A stretch of 64,000 nt of DNA from Metopolophium dirhodum (Eukaryota > Arthropoda > Insecta > Hemiptera > Aphididae). The translations under genes were made by a program, and so were the position numbers. Where the stretch lies: positions 18,662,001-18,726,000 of the forward strand of contig NC_083567.1 in NCBI RefSeq assembly GCF_019925205.1, given 5' to 3'. The notes beneath the pieces were generated by a model, which was not told where the DNA came from, ran no database searches, and worked only from the letters and a program-made list of their open reading frames with translations. Positions 26,601-38,100 of this stretch are shown here, in pieces (the stretch's first letter is position 1; every line of letters begins with the position of its first letter).

Positions 26601-26883
26601 CCGCGTACATGATATCGAGGTCGACTTTTTAGACATTGTTTACAACGATGTAATATAGATGTGTACCAAAATTCAGCTAGGTGGGAATTTTTCCGAGCTG
26701 AAAACCTAATTGCACTGGACTATTAGTGTAGGTTTGCCTCACGTATTTCATGCACTGTACGTATTTACTACCGTCGGCTCTTTGACACCTGTTATGTGCC
26801 GTTTCGCGGTCGTATGTCATAGAGTATATACCATCTAACTTTACATATTGTATATTGTATATTTGTATTTGCATATTCTGTGG

Positions 26884-27018
26884 TAATAATTTAATAATGT
26901 AATAATGTAATAACGTAATAATGTATTAATGTAATAACAATGTAATAATGGAATAACGTAATAATGTATTAATGTAATAACAATGTAATAATGTAATAAA
27001 AATGTAATAATGTAATAC
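26884..27018. repeat. Tandem TAATAATG-type simple repeat
   Basis: About 135 bp built almost only from TAATAATG, TAATAACG and TAACAATG variants, with one longer internal period visible (the block TAATAACGTAATAATG followed by TATTAATG appears twice). It is a simple-sequence tract with interruptions and carries no gene. Confidence 0.8.
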
Positions 27019-27739
27019 GCCGTTCGTGTCGTAGATCCACATTCTGTAGATATACATTCGGTTTTTTTTCAACCAGTGAAAAAATCTCACGAAGAACATT
27101 TGTATTAAATTCTCAAGTTTTTTACCAAAGAACAAAAATTGTTATTAACAGGGTACATAGAAAAAAACCAAAACCTCTGCGATATCACGCCAAGAGTTAT
27201 GATGAAAAACATTTTAAGACCCCTTATAATAATATTGTAATAGATAATAACATGTATTATTAATAAAAATAAAATATTTTTATAACTGGTTTCATTGAAC
27301 GAGTACAAGCCAAAATAGCTTATATTATATGAAAATTGGATATCAACTATTAATTTTAACGTAAGACAGTTATGTAGGGTGCATAAACATTTTGTTAAAT
27401 TTAATGGTTCACTTTCAATATAAATGGTTTGCTAGCTTTCCTTGGTTAGTGTATATTCTGATATACCAAGACAATGAAGCGTTTTGTATATTTTGTGTAG
27501 CATTTCAACAAATTATGCTGGAATGAATACCTAACCAAACATCAATAAATAAGAGCTACTTAGAACCCCTTTTTTCGTCTAATTGCACTGGACTATAACT
27601 TAGTACAAACGACAATGGAGGACACGATAAACGGTTTCAGAATCCTGGCTGGACACAATAATACCAGCGAACATGGGAGTGAGATAACAGTGGGAGGGGA
27701 GGGGGCGTTTAAAAACCTTTTAAACTCTATAATATACAT

Positions 27740-28420
27740 TCACTGGTCTATCATGTCAACAGAACCACAACAGCAAAACAACCGCCCGACGAATTTCTTC
27801 GTCCAACCCCAAAACGAACGACGTGAACGTCTTTGTTTGATCACGGTTACAGACCCTCCATCCGTGTTTTGCGTCGTATTCAAAATCTGCAACTCTGGAG
27901 CATCACCAGCTAAATTTGGACACGCGGGAATATTCTTCGTAGATATACACAGCCTGCCATCGAGCGAACACTTGGAATCATGATTTTCCGACGATTCCGG
28001 TCTCTGCATATCGCTGGTAACCTGCCGAAACTTTAGATTTGGCGTTGATCGCCACCCCATATCTGCAGGTTTCTCGCCAGATGAATTTAGACACACGGGA
28101 ATATTTGGTGTAGATACAGACAGCCTGCCGTCCAGCAAACACTTGGAATCACAATTTCCCGACGATTCCGGTCTCTGCATATTGCTGGTGACCTGCCGAA
28201 ACTTTAGATTTGGCGTTGATCGCCACCCAATCTCTGTCAATTTGGCTGAAGACATTTTACCCATTACGGCCATGTTAGGCAAAGATGCATATCTCTTATG
28301 CACCCGTAAACTTGTCATATCCCTGCAGCTTTCAGCCAAAGGTTTTGGTATGTTTTTTCGTAAATCATCGAAAATCAGCTGCATCATTTCACTCTTGGAT
28401 GTGATGTTGATATCGGACAT
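27740..28420 (-). CDS. Intronless ORF with 57-residue tandem repeat, function unknown
   Basis: I do not recognise this protein. It is an uninterrupted 226-codon frame. I chose the ATG at 28420 (A at -3) because the 35 codons upstream in frame look like non-coding read-through; the frame itself is open to 28525. Two repeats of 57 residues each start GWRSTPNLKFRQVTS and continue with MQRPESS, DSKC and LDGRL blocks. A half-unit (YASLPNMAVM...) precedes them. The C-terminus is basic and aromatic (QRRSRRSFWGWTKK) and then has three adjacent Cys (RLFCCCG), which could be a palmitoylated membrane anchor. There is no signal peptide. The frame is free of stops, less AT-rich than its surroundings, and lies inside a 5.1-kb inverted-repeat-bounded segment. 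It may be a captured or retroposed gene. Confidence 0.55.
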   Translation of the reverse strand: MSDINITSKSEMMQLIFDDLRKNIPKPLAESCRDMTSLRVHKRYASLPNMAVMGKMSSAKLTEIGWRSTPNLKFRQVTSNMQRPESSGNCDSKCLLDGRLSVSTPNIPVCLNSSGEKPADMGWRSTPNLKFRQVTSDMQRPESSENHDSKCSLDGRLCISTKNIPACPNLAGDAPELQILNTTQNTDGGSVTVIKQRRSRRSFWGWTKKFVGRLFCCCGSVDMIDQ

Positions 28421-29539
28421 ATTTATCTGATAATATATAGGCAGAGTAATTAATAAATTATACGGAAAAAACGTTTTCACTAACTGTTGACCGCAGGAAT
28501 GAAAAATAATTCGTAATGAAGACAATAAATGAATATTGACAAGTGGTAACTATGTGACACAGATACGAATTGTAGATTTTTCAGAAAATTCATGTACATG
28601 GCAACGAGATTTTTGTTGTTTGTGTAAATCTGAAAGTTTCTAGATTTTTTAATATATTATTAAAAGGGGATAATAATTATTTGTTAAAATTTTGTTTTTT
28701 AGTTATACTGATCAAGAATACAAAACTAAAAGTTTATTTTATTCTTTAAATAAAATTTATGATTTGGAAATTTGGAAAATAATACTAGATATTTATGACC
28801 AAAGAAAATTAGAATATACAAATCTAAATATTTTGCTGTTTTGAAGGATTATGCGGAGTTGAGGTGCACAGTGGGATATTTTCATAAAAACCCGGACAAA
28901 ATATTATAATATAAAGATTAACCAAAATTTGAATTTTTCTCTGTGAAATAGAAACGATAAAATCAAATCACATACACATGGGCAACGCATATGTATGAAT
29001 GCTTATTATAAACTGTACAATATTCATAATGATGCATAGTTAACAAATCCTTTTAATAATATGCTATACATCGGATGATGTAACAACTGATGCGCAATAT
29101 TAGTCATAATTTATAATCATATATTTAATCATAATTCATAAACCTATTCTGAAAATGTCCAGAATTTAGAAGCGGAGTTTGAATCTTTGTTTTAGACTTT
29201 TTAGTTCTTTCAGTCCTTCTGGATCTAACAGCAAGTATGTCTTCATAACGATTGACAGCATATTTAATAGAAGTTTATGATTATATTATAATCAAAAATA
29301 AGGCTCCTGGTATATTGTTACAATAGCAGTTTAAAAATATATAGGCACAATTTGTTTTTATAAGTATTTAAAGTTCATATTTTGACAACTATTTTCTAGT
29401 TAAAAATTTATGAAATGTTCAGCTTTTATAGCTAAGGATTGGTAATTTAAAACAAGGTTCCACGTAAATAGGTTATATATAAATTACTTTATTCACAATA
29501 ATATCATCAAATATACTAAAAATAATTCATAACATTAAT

Positions 29540-29757
29540 GAATAAAAATAATTTTTAAAAAATGCCCGTGGTAATTGATGGTATTATTTGATGGCAAATT
29601 AATTTTTTTTTATAACTTTTATGAATTATCTTATATTTTATAAGTCAGTGCTTAGGTATTAAACATTATTTTCGAGTTAGGTATTATTGATTAATCATTT
29701 ATAATATTGATAAATAAAAATAACTTTTAAAAAATGCCCGTGGTAATTGATGGTACT
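29540..29757. repeat. Direct repeat within the right end of the 5.1-kb segment
   Basis: The string AAAAATGCCCGTGGTAATTG with its AT-rich leader occurs at about 29540-29585 and again at about 29711-29757. The copies are nearly identical, in the same orientation and about 170 bp apart. This looks like duplication of an internal part of the element end. Confidence 0.65.
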
Positions 29758-29878
29758 ACCATCGGGAAATCGGATTTTCCGGTGAATGAGGGGAGTTGGA
29801 AATTGTTGCATATCAGTTGCAAAATATTGGCGCTGGTTTGAAGTCGATATCTCAAAGTGGGGGTGCCAACTTCACGGA

Positions 29879-31630
29879 CATTACATTTTTTTCGTTCAAC
29901 GCGGGTTCAATAAAATTACGCTTTTATAATTTATGAACATAAAATAGAATTTTTCCAATAAATTATTAAATCTATAAATTATTTTATTCGATATTTACTA
30001 ATAATATTATTCATACATTTGGTTTTATTTATTTTAAGCATCATGCATGGAGGTTATAATATATGAATAAAAGATGTAACCAAAAGTGTATGTTTTGTAA
30101 GGACCTTGGTATAGATTTCAGTGTCTGGTTGAGCAGAGACTACGTCATACGCGTGATATGCGCGGCCAACACTTTTGGGAATTTCCATTTCACCGTCCGT
30201 CACTTTTGGAGATTTCCACTTTACAACCCGGCATTTTTGGGGATTTCCACTTTACCGTCCACTGGACAGAAAAAGGTCGTTTTCCAACGCTTCGTCCACT
30301 ATTGAAAACCAAACTTTCAGTGCAGGCACGTGACAAAAACATATTTATGTTAAAATTAATATTCTATACGTTATGGTGTACATTTTATAGAACTCGAATT
30401 TCTATCGATCCGTTGCTATGTTAGATTCTTCTTATAGATTTTTCGACCACAAACTCAAAATGAAAAAAAGTGAGAATAATAAATTATGATTTTCATTTGT
30501 AAAAACTGAATGTTTATACAATTTATCTATTATTTTTTTTCCGAGCTTTCAGATAATCAATATCGATTAGGTCTTAGGTATATATTTTATGAAATACTTG
30601 AAGCTTCTTTCAAAATATTATAATTGACTAACCCGTATAAATAATGGTCTGTACTTAAGTAATACACATTAAAACAATTAATATTAGTTTATATATTTTT
30701 CTATAAATGTATGACTTTTATAAGTTTGTGTATTGATTAATTAATAAGTGGCCATATAACTTTGCAGGATAACAAATATCGATGTTAATAGTTTAGTATT
30801 ACTATAATTAAAAAAATACTAACGATAATATTAATTAAACTACTTTTAAAATTAAAAAAAAAATGAATCCAGACATCATACAGATACACTTGAGAACTAT
30901 TATAAATTAGATTTTAAAACTAAACAAAATATTATAAAACATTTATTATTGCATACCTACTTAAATTGAATGAGAAACACAATTTGATAAACCTTTTGTT
31001 TCTGACCTAAATAATTCTGGAAAAATGAAGTATATTTTTTATCTACCCTATTTTAAATCCTAAGCTCGGAGAGAAAACATTGGTTTTACAATAATGTACT
31101 TATTTCTAGTTTTAAATTGCAATTCCTGTACACTCTTTCAAACGATATTCTAGCTCTCTAATCTTCTTATATTTTATGATATACATTTTTGCAATTTCAA
31201 TTAAATATTTAAAAATGAAATGACTTAATTCAGATAACACAATATAGTTTTCTTTATTTCTAAAGCAAATCAACACAAAGTACACCTATTTGTTTCATTA
31301 GTTTGAAGAATAAAATGCAGACAGTATATAATATATATGTACTAACTATTGTTAACCATGACCAAATCAATTTCACAAGACGATTCCAATTAAATACAAG
31401 TCATACATAATATAGATATTATAGGATGGTACAGATTATAATATTATACTATACTATAAATTAATGTACTTATACCATACAAAATAATAACAATAATTAT
31501 AATTATAAATGAATACCTTCTATTGAAAATTTATATTTTATAAGTTTTACAACAATAGATACAAACTGTATTTCAATTAAATATTAATTTTCTAGGTATA
31601 TAACATCGCTTACAACTGGCAAAAAAGGGG
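29879..31630. other. AT-rich stretch, no gene
   Basis: Apart from a short 31-bp tandem repeat at 30172-30264, this stretch has no supported feature. Open frames around 30063-30424 are produced by that repeat. The remainder is AT-rich with frequent stops. Confidence 0.5.
30172..30264. repeat. Three tandem copies of a 31-bp unit
   Basis: Three consecutive 31-bp units (30172-30202, 30203-30233, 30234-30264) share a TTTTGG-[AG]-ATTTCCA[CT]TT core followed by a pyrimidine-rich CCGTCC or CCCGG part. Because 31 is not a multiple of three, the repeat shifts frame between units, so the open frames over it are not evidence of a protein. Confidence 0.8.
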
Positions 31631-32420
31631 ACGGGGTCATATTATTTACGTTTACCAACGAATAATACGTACTGTTATATCACAGAGGGACTCAGCAGCG
31701 AGCCGCCCTAGGGGAGGTTTATTCGGGAAGTTGGTCAGGAAACCGGAACTAACCGCACGTGATGTGCACAGTACACTCACTGTACGTATAAACTACGCAA
31801 AGTGATGTGTTTTGTTTGTGCAGAAAGAACTAACATAACAATAATATGTCCAAAGTTGGGTCGTATTTATATTGATATAGTCAAATAGACTTTTCCGTTC
31901 ACTGCGGTCGATAAAGTCCAACGGGAATCCCACGGGGTAGGCTTATATATTATTATCGCGACAAAATTCGTTCGATTTACATTTTCCACGTCCAAACCTA
32001 TAACAACACTCGACCAACAGCTAAGAATAGGATGTGCGATATACTCCAGCTGGCGTTAATTGATACCACTCCGTAGAAATTCTTACCGGTCAACCCGGCG
32101 TAAACTCTACGTGTAAATCGTAAGTCGTACGCGATTTGTCCGAGGACAATATTTTATTACACGATGTCGGTACCCATGACCATCGACGGTTTGGCGTGGG
32201 CGGTCGGTTGTTAAAACACTTTAATCGGGTCCGTTCGCTAACGAATTACGTTCTGCTCGACTGCAGCGACAACGACGCACCAAGTCCACAGTATATCCGT
32301 AGCGTGACGCGTCGTGACTTGCGTCGAGTACAAGTCGGTTTAATGTAATAATTAATACAGGTACGAATAATCGTTAATATAATTTGAAAAAATTCCCCCT
32401 TTCCATCTCGCTAATGGAAC
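31631..32420. promoter_or_regulatory. GC-richer patch, possible regulatory region
   Basis: This region is clearly less AT-rich than its flanks and has many CpG dinucleotides, especially 31920-32340. A 70-codon plus-strand frame (32136-32348) lies in it without any recognisable domain. A donor-like GTAAGTC occurs near 32119 on the plus strand. It could be a promoter with a non-coding first exon, or an enhancer downstream of the convertase gene. Evidence is base composition only. Confidence 0.25.
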
Positions 32421-34794
32421 GATCCGGTTTAACTCGATCAAAACATATTACTATAATATTGTATTGTCCATTCCAATATTATATTATATAATTATGGTGC
32501 GTGAACACATGACATATATTATTATATAACATTATAATATTCGCTTATACTTGTTGATATGCCAATACGGTTAAACAAACTCCTTTTGATATTGAATTAG
32601 AAATATTAAAGGGTCGTATACAAAACATTTTCCGCCAATACAAATCGTATATTATGACGTATTTGCACTGATACAAGGGAATTTGGCTTGAAAGGTATAC
32701 CTCCCGGCTACCTCAACTATACATGTATTTAGTTATACGTTGTTATATATATTCGAGCGTGTCTGTGTGTGTGTGTATGTGTGTGTGTACCTACTGTACA
32801 AATATACTCACCATGCGATATGCATTACCTCATTCGTGACTGCAAAGGTTTTGTTTTACTCCCATGGGCCATGATAATACATAAAAAAATGTATATATAT
32901 GTATTTATGTGAAATAATATACTTATTAGTTATTATTTATACCTATGTGGTTTTTTTGTCTACGTAAGAATTGATTAAAAAAATAAAAATAATTTTATCG
33001 TAAAAATCGTATTTTGTATTAACTGAACACAATATGTTATTATATCATTCCATTATACCATATAATGATATTCGATTTAAAAAAACAAGTTAATATTTAT
33101 TATTTATTCACCTATAGGTACATATTCGATACATAATGCCTTTGTATTATAGGTAAATTGCTATTCTGAATTTTTCCAGGACATGGAAAAAAATGCACGA
33201 ATAAAGTACATAGGAGGCAAATGACTGGGATATGATTTGGAAAAGAAATTATTCTTGCATAATTGCGTTGGAAAAATAAAATATAATCGAAAACAGTATA
33301 GATATTTAAAAAACTGACCTTCTTAATTATTATGATTTGAGTTACCTAATTTTATAAGCGCATCCGCGAACCGGCCAAAACTATCAGTCGAGTGCCGTCA
33401 TACATCAGCACGACAGAACACAGACTGTTCTGAACAGTGCAAAGGACCACGGCGGCGTGTGAACGGCAATAAAACGACCCATTTCAGAGCTAACACGATT
33501 CGCTCGTCCGAACGCCACTCTGTGAGGCTGCCAACCTTATGTGGTCCTATCTCACAATATGGGCTAGGTGCCCAAATTGTATGTTATAGGGCATAGGCTA
33601 TATTGGACAACACTCATTGTGAGATAGAGTCACGCAGTGGCGCCCAGTCCATATACACTACAAAATACTATACAAGGTGTACCGCTGACGGTACAACGAT
33701 ATGTACCATCGGTACGCCAAGTATGTTTTTCAGTGTCGTTCGACATTTGGATGTACCATATATATTGTATTTGAAAATATAATGCAATGATTTCCGCTAC
33801 GCCAATGCGATTTTTTAGTGCATTATTGTAGTGCCATGGAAAAGTTAATAATATAAAACCATACTCATTTACGATCGCCGGTGTTCGCAAAAGTATAATA
33901 TTTGAAAATTACAGACGACCGCCCGTGGTGGCAGTCAACGCGTAAAGGTTTTGTAGGGGTTGGGTGTCCACGCTTGAGTAAAACATAACAAATAGACATA
34001 TGAGTACTTTATTAACTGAATCGAATCGATTTATATCACACCAAGTATAATAAGTATACAGAATACTGTTATAGAAGTATGATATACATAGTCATACAGT
34101 TTGACGTTTGTCTGTCTGTGATTAGTACTCAGTACTTTATTATAACAAGACAATCAAGATGGATAGTTATATTATTAATACAAACAATTTAATTTACACT
34201 GTTGATAAGACTATAGCGTGTATTGGTGGGTGGGTGGGTGGGTGGTTGGGTAAAACTATGTCTTGCTGCACCTGAAAAATATGTCTTGTGCGCCACTGGG
34301 TCTGCAGTCACGTCAACAACAGCAGGCAATGTCCACGCCGGGGTCGGTCCACCTTATCCACAAAACGTGTATACAATTTATATACATTCACACAGATCAA
34401 TAAAATATGTAACGTGATTACAATAAATTAAACTGCCGAGTTTATATTATTACACGAAGCGGTCCGCCGACACGCGGTGCGCCGCTTCAGTTTATTATTA
34501 TAAATTACTATACACCAACACAGTATTATACAAAATAATGTTATTTTATACCGTTGTTTAATAATGTAGAAACCATCGTATAGTTTCAAAATGTTTATTA
34601 TTGAATTGATGTTTTATTAAACAGTGTTATTTTTTTTTAAATTTAAAGTTAACCTCAGCAGCGAGCGGCGTTTGGGAGTAAAAGTTATTAAAATGTTACA
34701 AAACTTCAATTTGGTGTGTTTCAAATCAAAAATAGGTACACTGTTTATGACAATAAAAAATAATATAAAAATATAACCCAATACGCTACAACAA
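32421..34794. other. Non-coding stretch with GT microsatellite and small inverted repeat
   Basis: A GT-rich microsatellite lies at about 32761-32789. A perfect 12-bp inverted repeat (CTATCTCACAAT at 33547-33558, ATTGTGAGATAG at 33616-33627) could form a hairpin. A GGGT repeat occurs at about 34226-34245. Open frames of up to 86 codons have no recognisable features. No gene is supported. Confidence 0.45.
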
Positions 34795-34800
34795 TTTATT
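34795..34800 (-). terminator. Candidate poly(A) signal of the convertase gene
   Basis: Reading the minus strand downstream of the convertase stop, AATAAA appears about 250 nt after the stop codon. It would give a short 3' UTR. In DNA this AT-rich the hexamer can arise by chance, so the assignment is tentative. Confidence 0.35.
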
Positions 34801-35052
34801 TTACATATTATAGTACGAAAAAAAACTTTAGACATGAATATTATAATAGATATTATACATTATAAATTATTTGAAATGCCTATCGTTCTTGACAGCGAAA
34901 TGAAAATACAGTGATATATGTCCAGACAAATATCATAACACAAATTACGTTTCATCAGATTTACTTTAAACATTATAAACTTGAAATATATAAATAATAT
35001 TATAATATACATTAAATATTTAAAATTATTTAAAATTATCCGAATTTGTCTG

Positions 35053-35139
35053 TTAATTGTAAGGTTTATTTTTAGTTCCATGCATTATTAATCTAAGTTT
35101 TTCTACTGATCCAGTTAGCCCGGTGAATAAATTAGAAGT
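35053..35139 (-). CDS. Convertase exon 13 (P-domain end and stop)
   Basis: Twenty-eight codons plus TAA after a TTTTTCAG acceptor, in phase with exon 12. TGSVEKLRLIMHGT matches the closing strand of the P domain (…W/L-x-L-x-x-HGT). Only six residues (KNKPYN) follow before the stop, so the usual C-terminal extension is absent. Confidence 0.9.
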   Translation of the reverse strand, partial: TSNLFTGLTGSVEKLRLIMHGTKNKPYN

Positions 35140-38100
35140 CTGAAAAATTAAAATTTAGCCACGTATAAATTATATATACCTAAACATAATATAACGCCTA
35201 CATATATTACACAAACGCATATTTTAAGTGCTTTTAAAATAAATTACCGGCCTAAGCCTGTTCTTAGTATGTTAAAAATAATGTATGATAATTAGTAACA
35301 CAATTAATTTTATTTTTGTAACTGGATACTTACCACTGGAAATACTATTATTTCTTATTAGGTTTTTTTTTTTTTGCTTTTCGCATAATCGCCATACCTA
35401 ATACTTTTATTTTCTAGTGAACCATGATTATGTACAATTGTTACAATATAACTTACATTTTTAACATAGGGTTAGGGAAATGAGATATTAAAAATAAAAC
35501 CTAGATCTAGCAATGGAAAAAAATAATAAATCATCATGAAAAATACCATGACTTAAACGTGTCTAATTCGTTAAAACATTAAAAAGGTGTTGACAATTTT
35601 ATGAAAATTTAAATTGAGTTATTACAAAATAAAGCCATTAGAATGTGTGATAAAATGTATGTATTTTTCAAGTTATTTATTTATCTCGAGTGCGTTTCAA
35701 AGCTAATTACAGTTATTATAACACAACAACCATTCATTTGAAAAAAACTACCCACCTACAATAGAAATTCGTTTAAAATTTTTTGTATAGGTACGCCGTA
35801 TTTTCGTTATTTGGAAGTATACTGTAACGTTAGTGTGACTTCTATTGTCACTATTTCAATATTGTTTTTTTATTATTATTATTATTATTACTCGTTAAGA
35901 CTATATGATAATCCTGAACTATAATTACTTCATCTTTGACAATAACTGTCCACTCCCCAGACGGGTTTTCACCCCAAAATTGCAATGATTTTATTTTCCA
36001 TTCGAAAAATCCCCTGTTTGACTCGTCTAAGGGTCGTGGCTCCATCATTTTGCACGTGGTGTCTAGAAATATGACAATTCCATAGAATAGTTTTAGCAGG
36101 GCGTAAATGCTTACTTTTTGGTGATTGTAGATCTATTTCGACCATACCGCGTTTTGGATACCGAATGGTCACACATAGTTGTACGTGCTCTAAATATCTG
36201 ATGTATCTGTTACAGCCATTCGTCATTACCGTGGACACAAATTTTGAGGCTCGGCCAAAATTTTTATACTTTTTACTAAAGAGTAAAGTTTATATAATTT
36301 TAACATTTAAAATAGTATAATATTATTTATTACGGTGTTATACTATAGCTACACTAAGTATTGTAAAACTTGAATAATTATTTTATTTTATTTTACTTTT
36401 GCTTAAATGTAATTTCACTAATACATATATTATCAAAACTAAGTTACGCGAGTATGATTTTTATTTAATGAATTTAATGATTAAGGAAATCGTACTAATT
36501 TGTATTACTTTTATAATAAATGATACAATAACCATTAATTATAAGGTTTGCACTTATTTAAATTTTTAATAAAGTAAATATTGAGAATTTAATCTATTTA
36601 CCCTAAGCCATACACTGCAGTAATTGATCAATTCATCACACATTTATTAAATTTAATATTAAAAAAATAATTAATAATTTAATGAGGCCTACAACCTACA
36701 AGAGTAATTTACGTATATTAAAAAAACAGAAGTTATAATATTTAACTCGTGTATGTAGTCATATACGTTTTCCCGAGATTGCAACCAATATCAGGGATTC
36801 CTGAGAAGGGACATTCCAAGAGATTTGTAGCTGCACCAACTTAATGCATACCTAAACGTCTACATAAATAAAATAATACTGCAGTAGAACGCTGTTTATC
36901 GCAAAGTTGGCTATCTGAACACCAAAATAATTAAATTTAAAAATATATAATGAAAAATTTCCAAAGTTATTTATTTTTTAATAACACCTAGCTGTTTTAA
37001 ATACATGGGTACATTTTTTACTACCTCTTAAAAGATTTTAATTCGTTAAATCAAAAAAAAAAAAAAACTGGATAAAAAATACTAAACGGATTTATTATTC
37101 ACTTTATAGTAAAGAAATATTTCCATTTAAAAATAATAAATATTATTTATACAATTTAATATGGTTCAAAATGTTAGTGGTATCAATGTAAAAATAAAAA
37201 TTAGATTCCTAATCGAACTTATAATATATACATATACCATGTCTCTAAAACTATCTTACCGGTCTAACTGTAAGTAGTAATACAAGTATTAGGAGGTATG
37301 TATTTCTGATTATATAAATGTTGTATGACTTACGGGATACGGAAATTCTTAACACAAATACTTTTCTTTGGTACGGTTTTCCAGCCAATAGCTTCTTTCA
37401 CTAACTTATAGGCGTTTAATAATCCAAAACCGAACTGGGGATTAAAGGCGAATCCGGCTGCGTTAGTGGACCAACCAGAGTTTTTCAACAGAGGTGCAAC
37501 TTCACAGTTTCTTGCTAATAAATGTTGCACGTCTCTCCACGTCAGATTGCCACTATACTGGCCAACAATAAGAAAAATCATTTACAAGATATGTCACGAG
37601 TTCGCACACGCGGACTATTAAAAATAATAATTTATTAGACGGGCTAAGTACTCTAGGGGTTATGTGTTTTTTTAAATTAGAAAGTCGATCCATAAATACG
37701 ATAATAATACATTATAATACGACACTTATAGGCAAATTATGCACAGTAAATATATTACCTATCTATACATAGGTATGCCAAAGCATCGAGTATAATAATC
37801 ATTATTATTATTATGTAGTTTAGTATCGAAAGCCAATAACAATATTAACTAACTTCGCCATACCTAAAGCAATCATACATAGATGATAGATCTCACACAA
37901 AATATCACACACACACAAATTAATAGATAAATCATAACGGTAATAATATTAAATCTAAACCTAAGTTTTTTGGTAAAATTAATTTTTTTTTTTTGTTGGA
38001 TATTTAATTAAAAACTGAATTAAATTGTTTAGTTTTATCGTGAGTGAAAACTTTAAATCTAAATAATTTGTATTTGAACATTTTAAATTTAAAGGGATTT

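Larger units (their letters stand above)
24735..29878. mobile_element. Candidate 5.1-kb DNA transposon with long inverted ends
   Basis: The left end starts TCCGTGAAGTTGGCACCCCC at 24735. The right end is its reverse complement, finishing at 29878. The two ends are identical for about 44 nt and stay similar for more than 100 nt. Sub-terminal sequence near 25480 and near 29300 also matches in direct orientation (AAGGCTCCTG group). The interior holds a transposon gene fragment, a long hairpin, diverged repeats and an unrecognised intronless ORF. I found no clear target-site duplication, so this may instead be two separate copies of a repeat family that happen to face each other. The left end carries a second inverted copy at 24874-24893, so it has been rearranged. 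Confidence 0.55.

Noticed and set aside
26884..27018. CRISPR-like or regulatory array
   Set aside because: The repeated TAATAATG variants have no spacer structure and are a simple-sequence tract in a eukaryotic genome.
27615..27983. 122-codon plus-strand open frame
   Set aside because: Most of it is the antisense of the 3' part of the repeat-containing ORF at 27740-28420, and it has no protein-like features of its own.
32136..32348. 70-codon plus-strand open frame
   Set aside because: No domain, no signal, and it sits in a GC-richer patch where chance open frames are longer.
33635..34298. Possible hAT element with CAGTGGCGC ends
   Set aside because: The termini match for only nine bases and the flanking 8-mers (GAGTCACG and GGTCTGCA) do not match, so no target duplication supports it.
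35851..36048. A separate minus-strand protein starting at the ATG near 36046
   Set aside because: It is convertase exon 12 read through its donor; the in-frame join to exon 11 via the 52-nt intron and the P-domain motif explain it fully.
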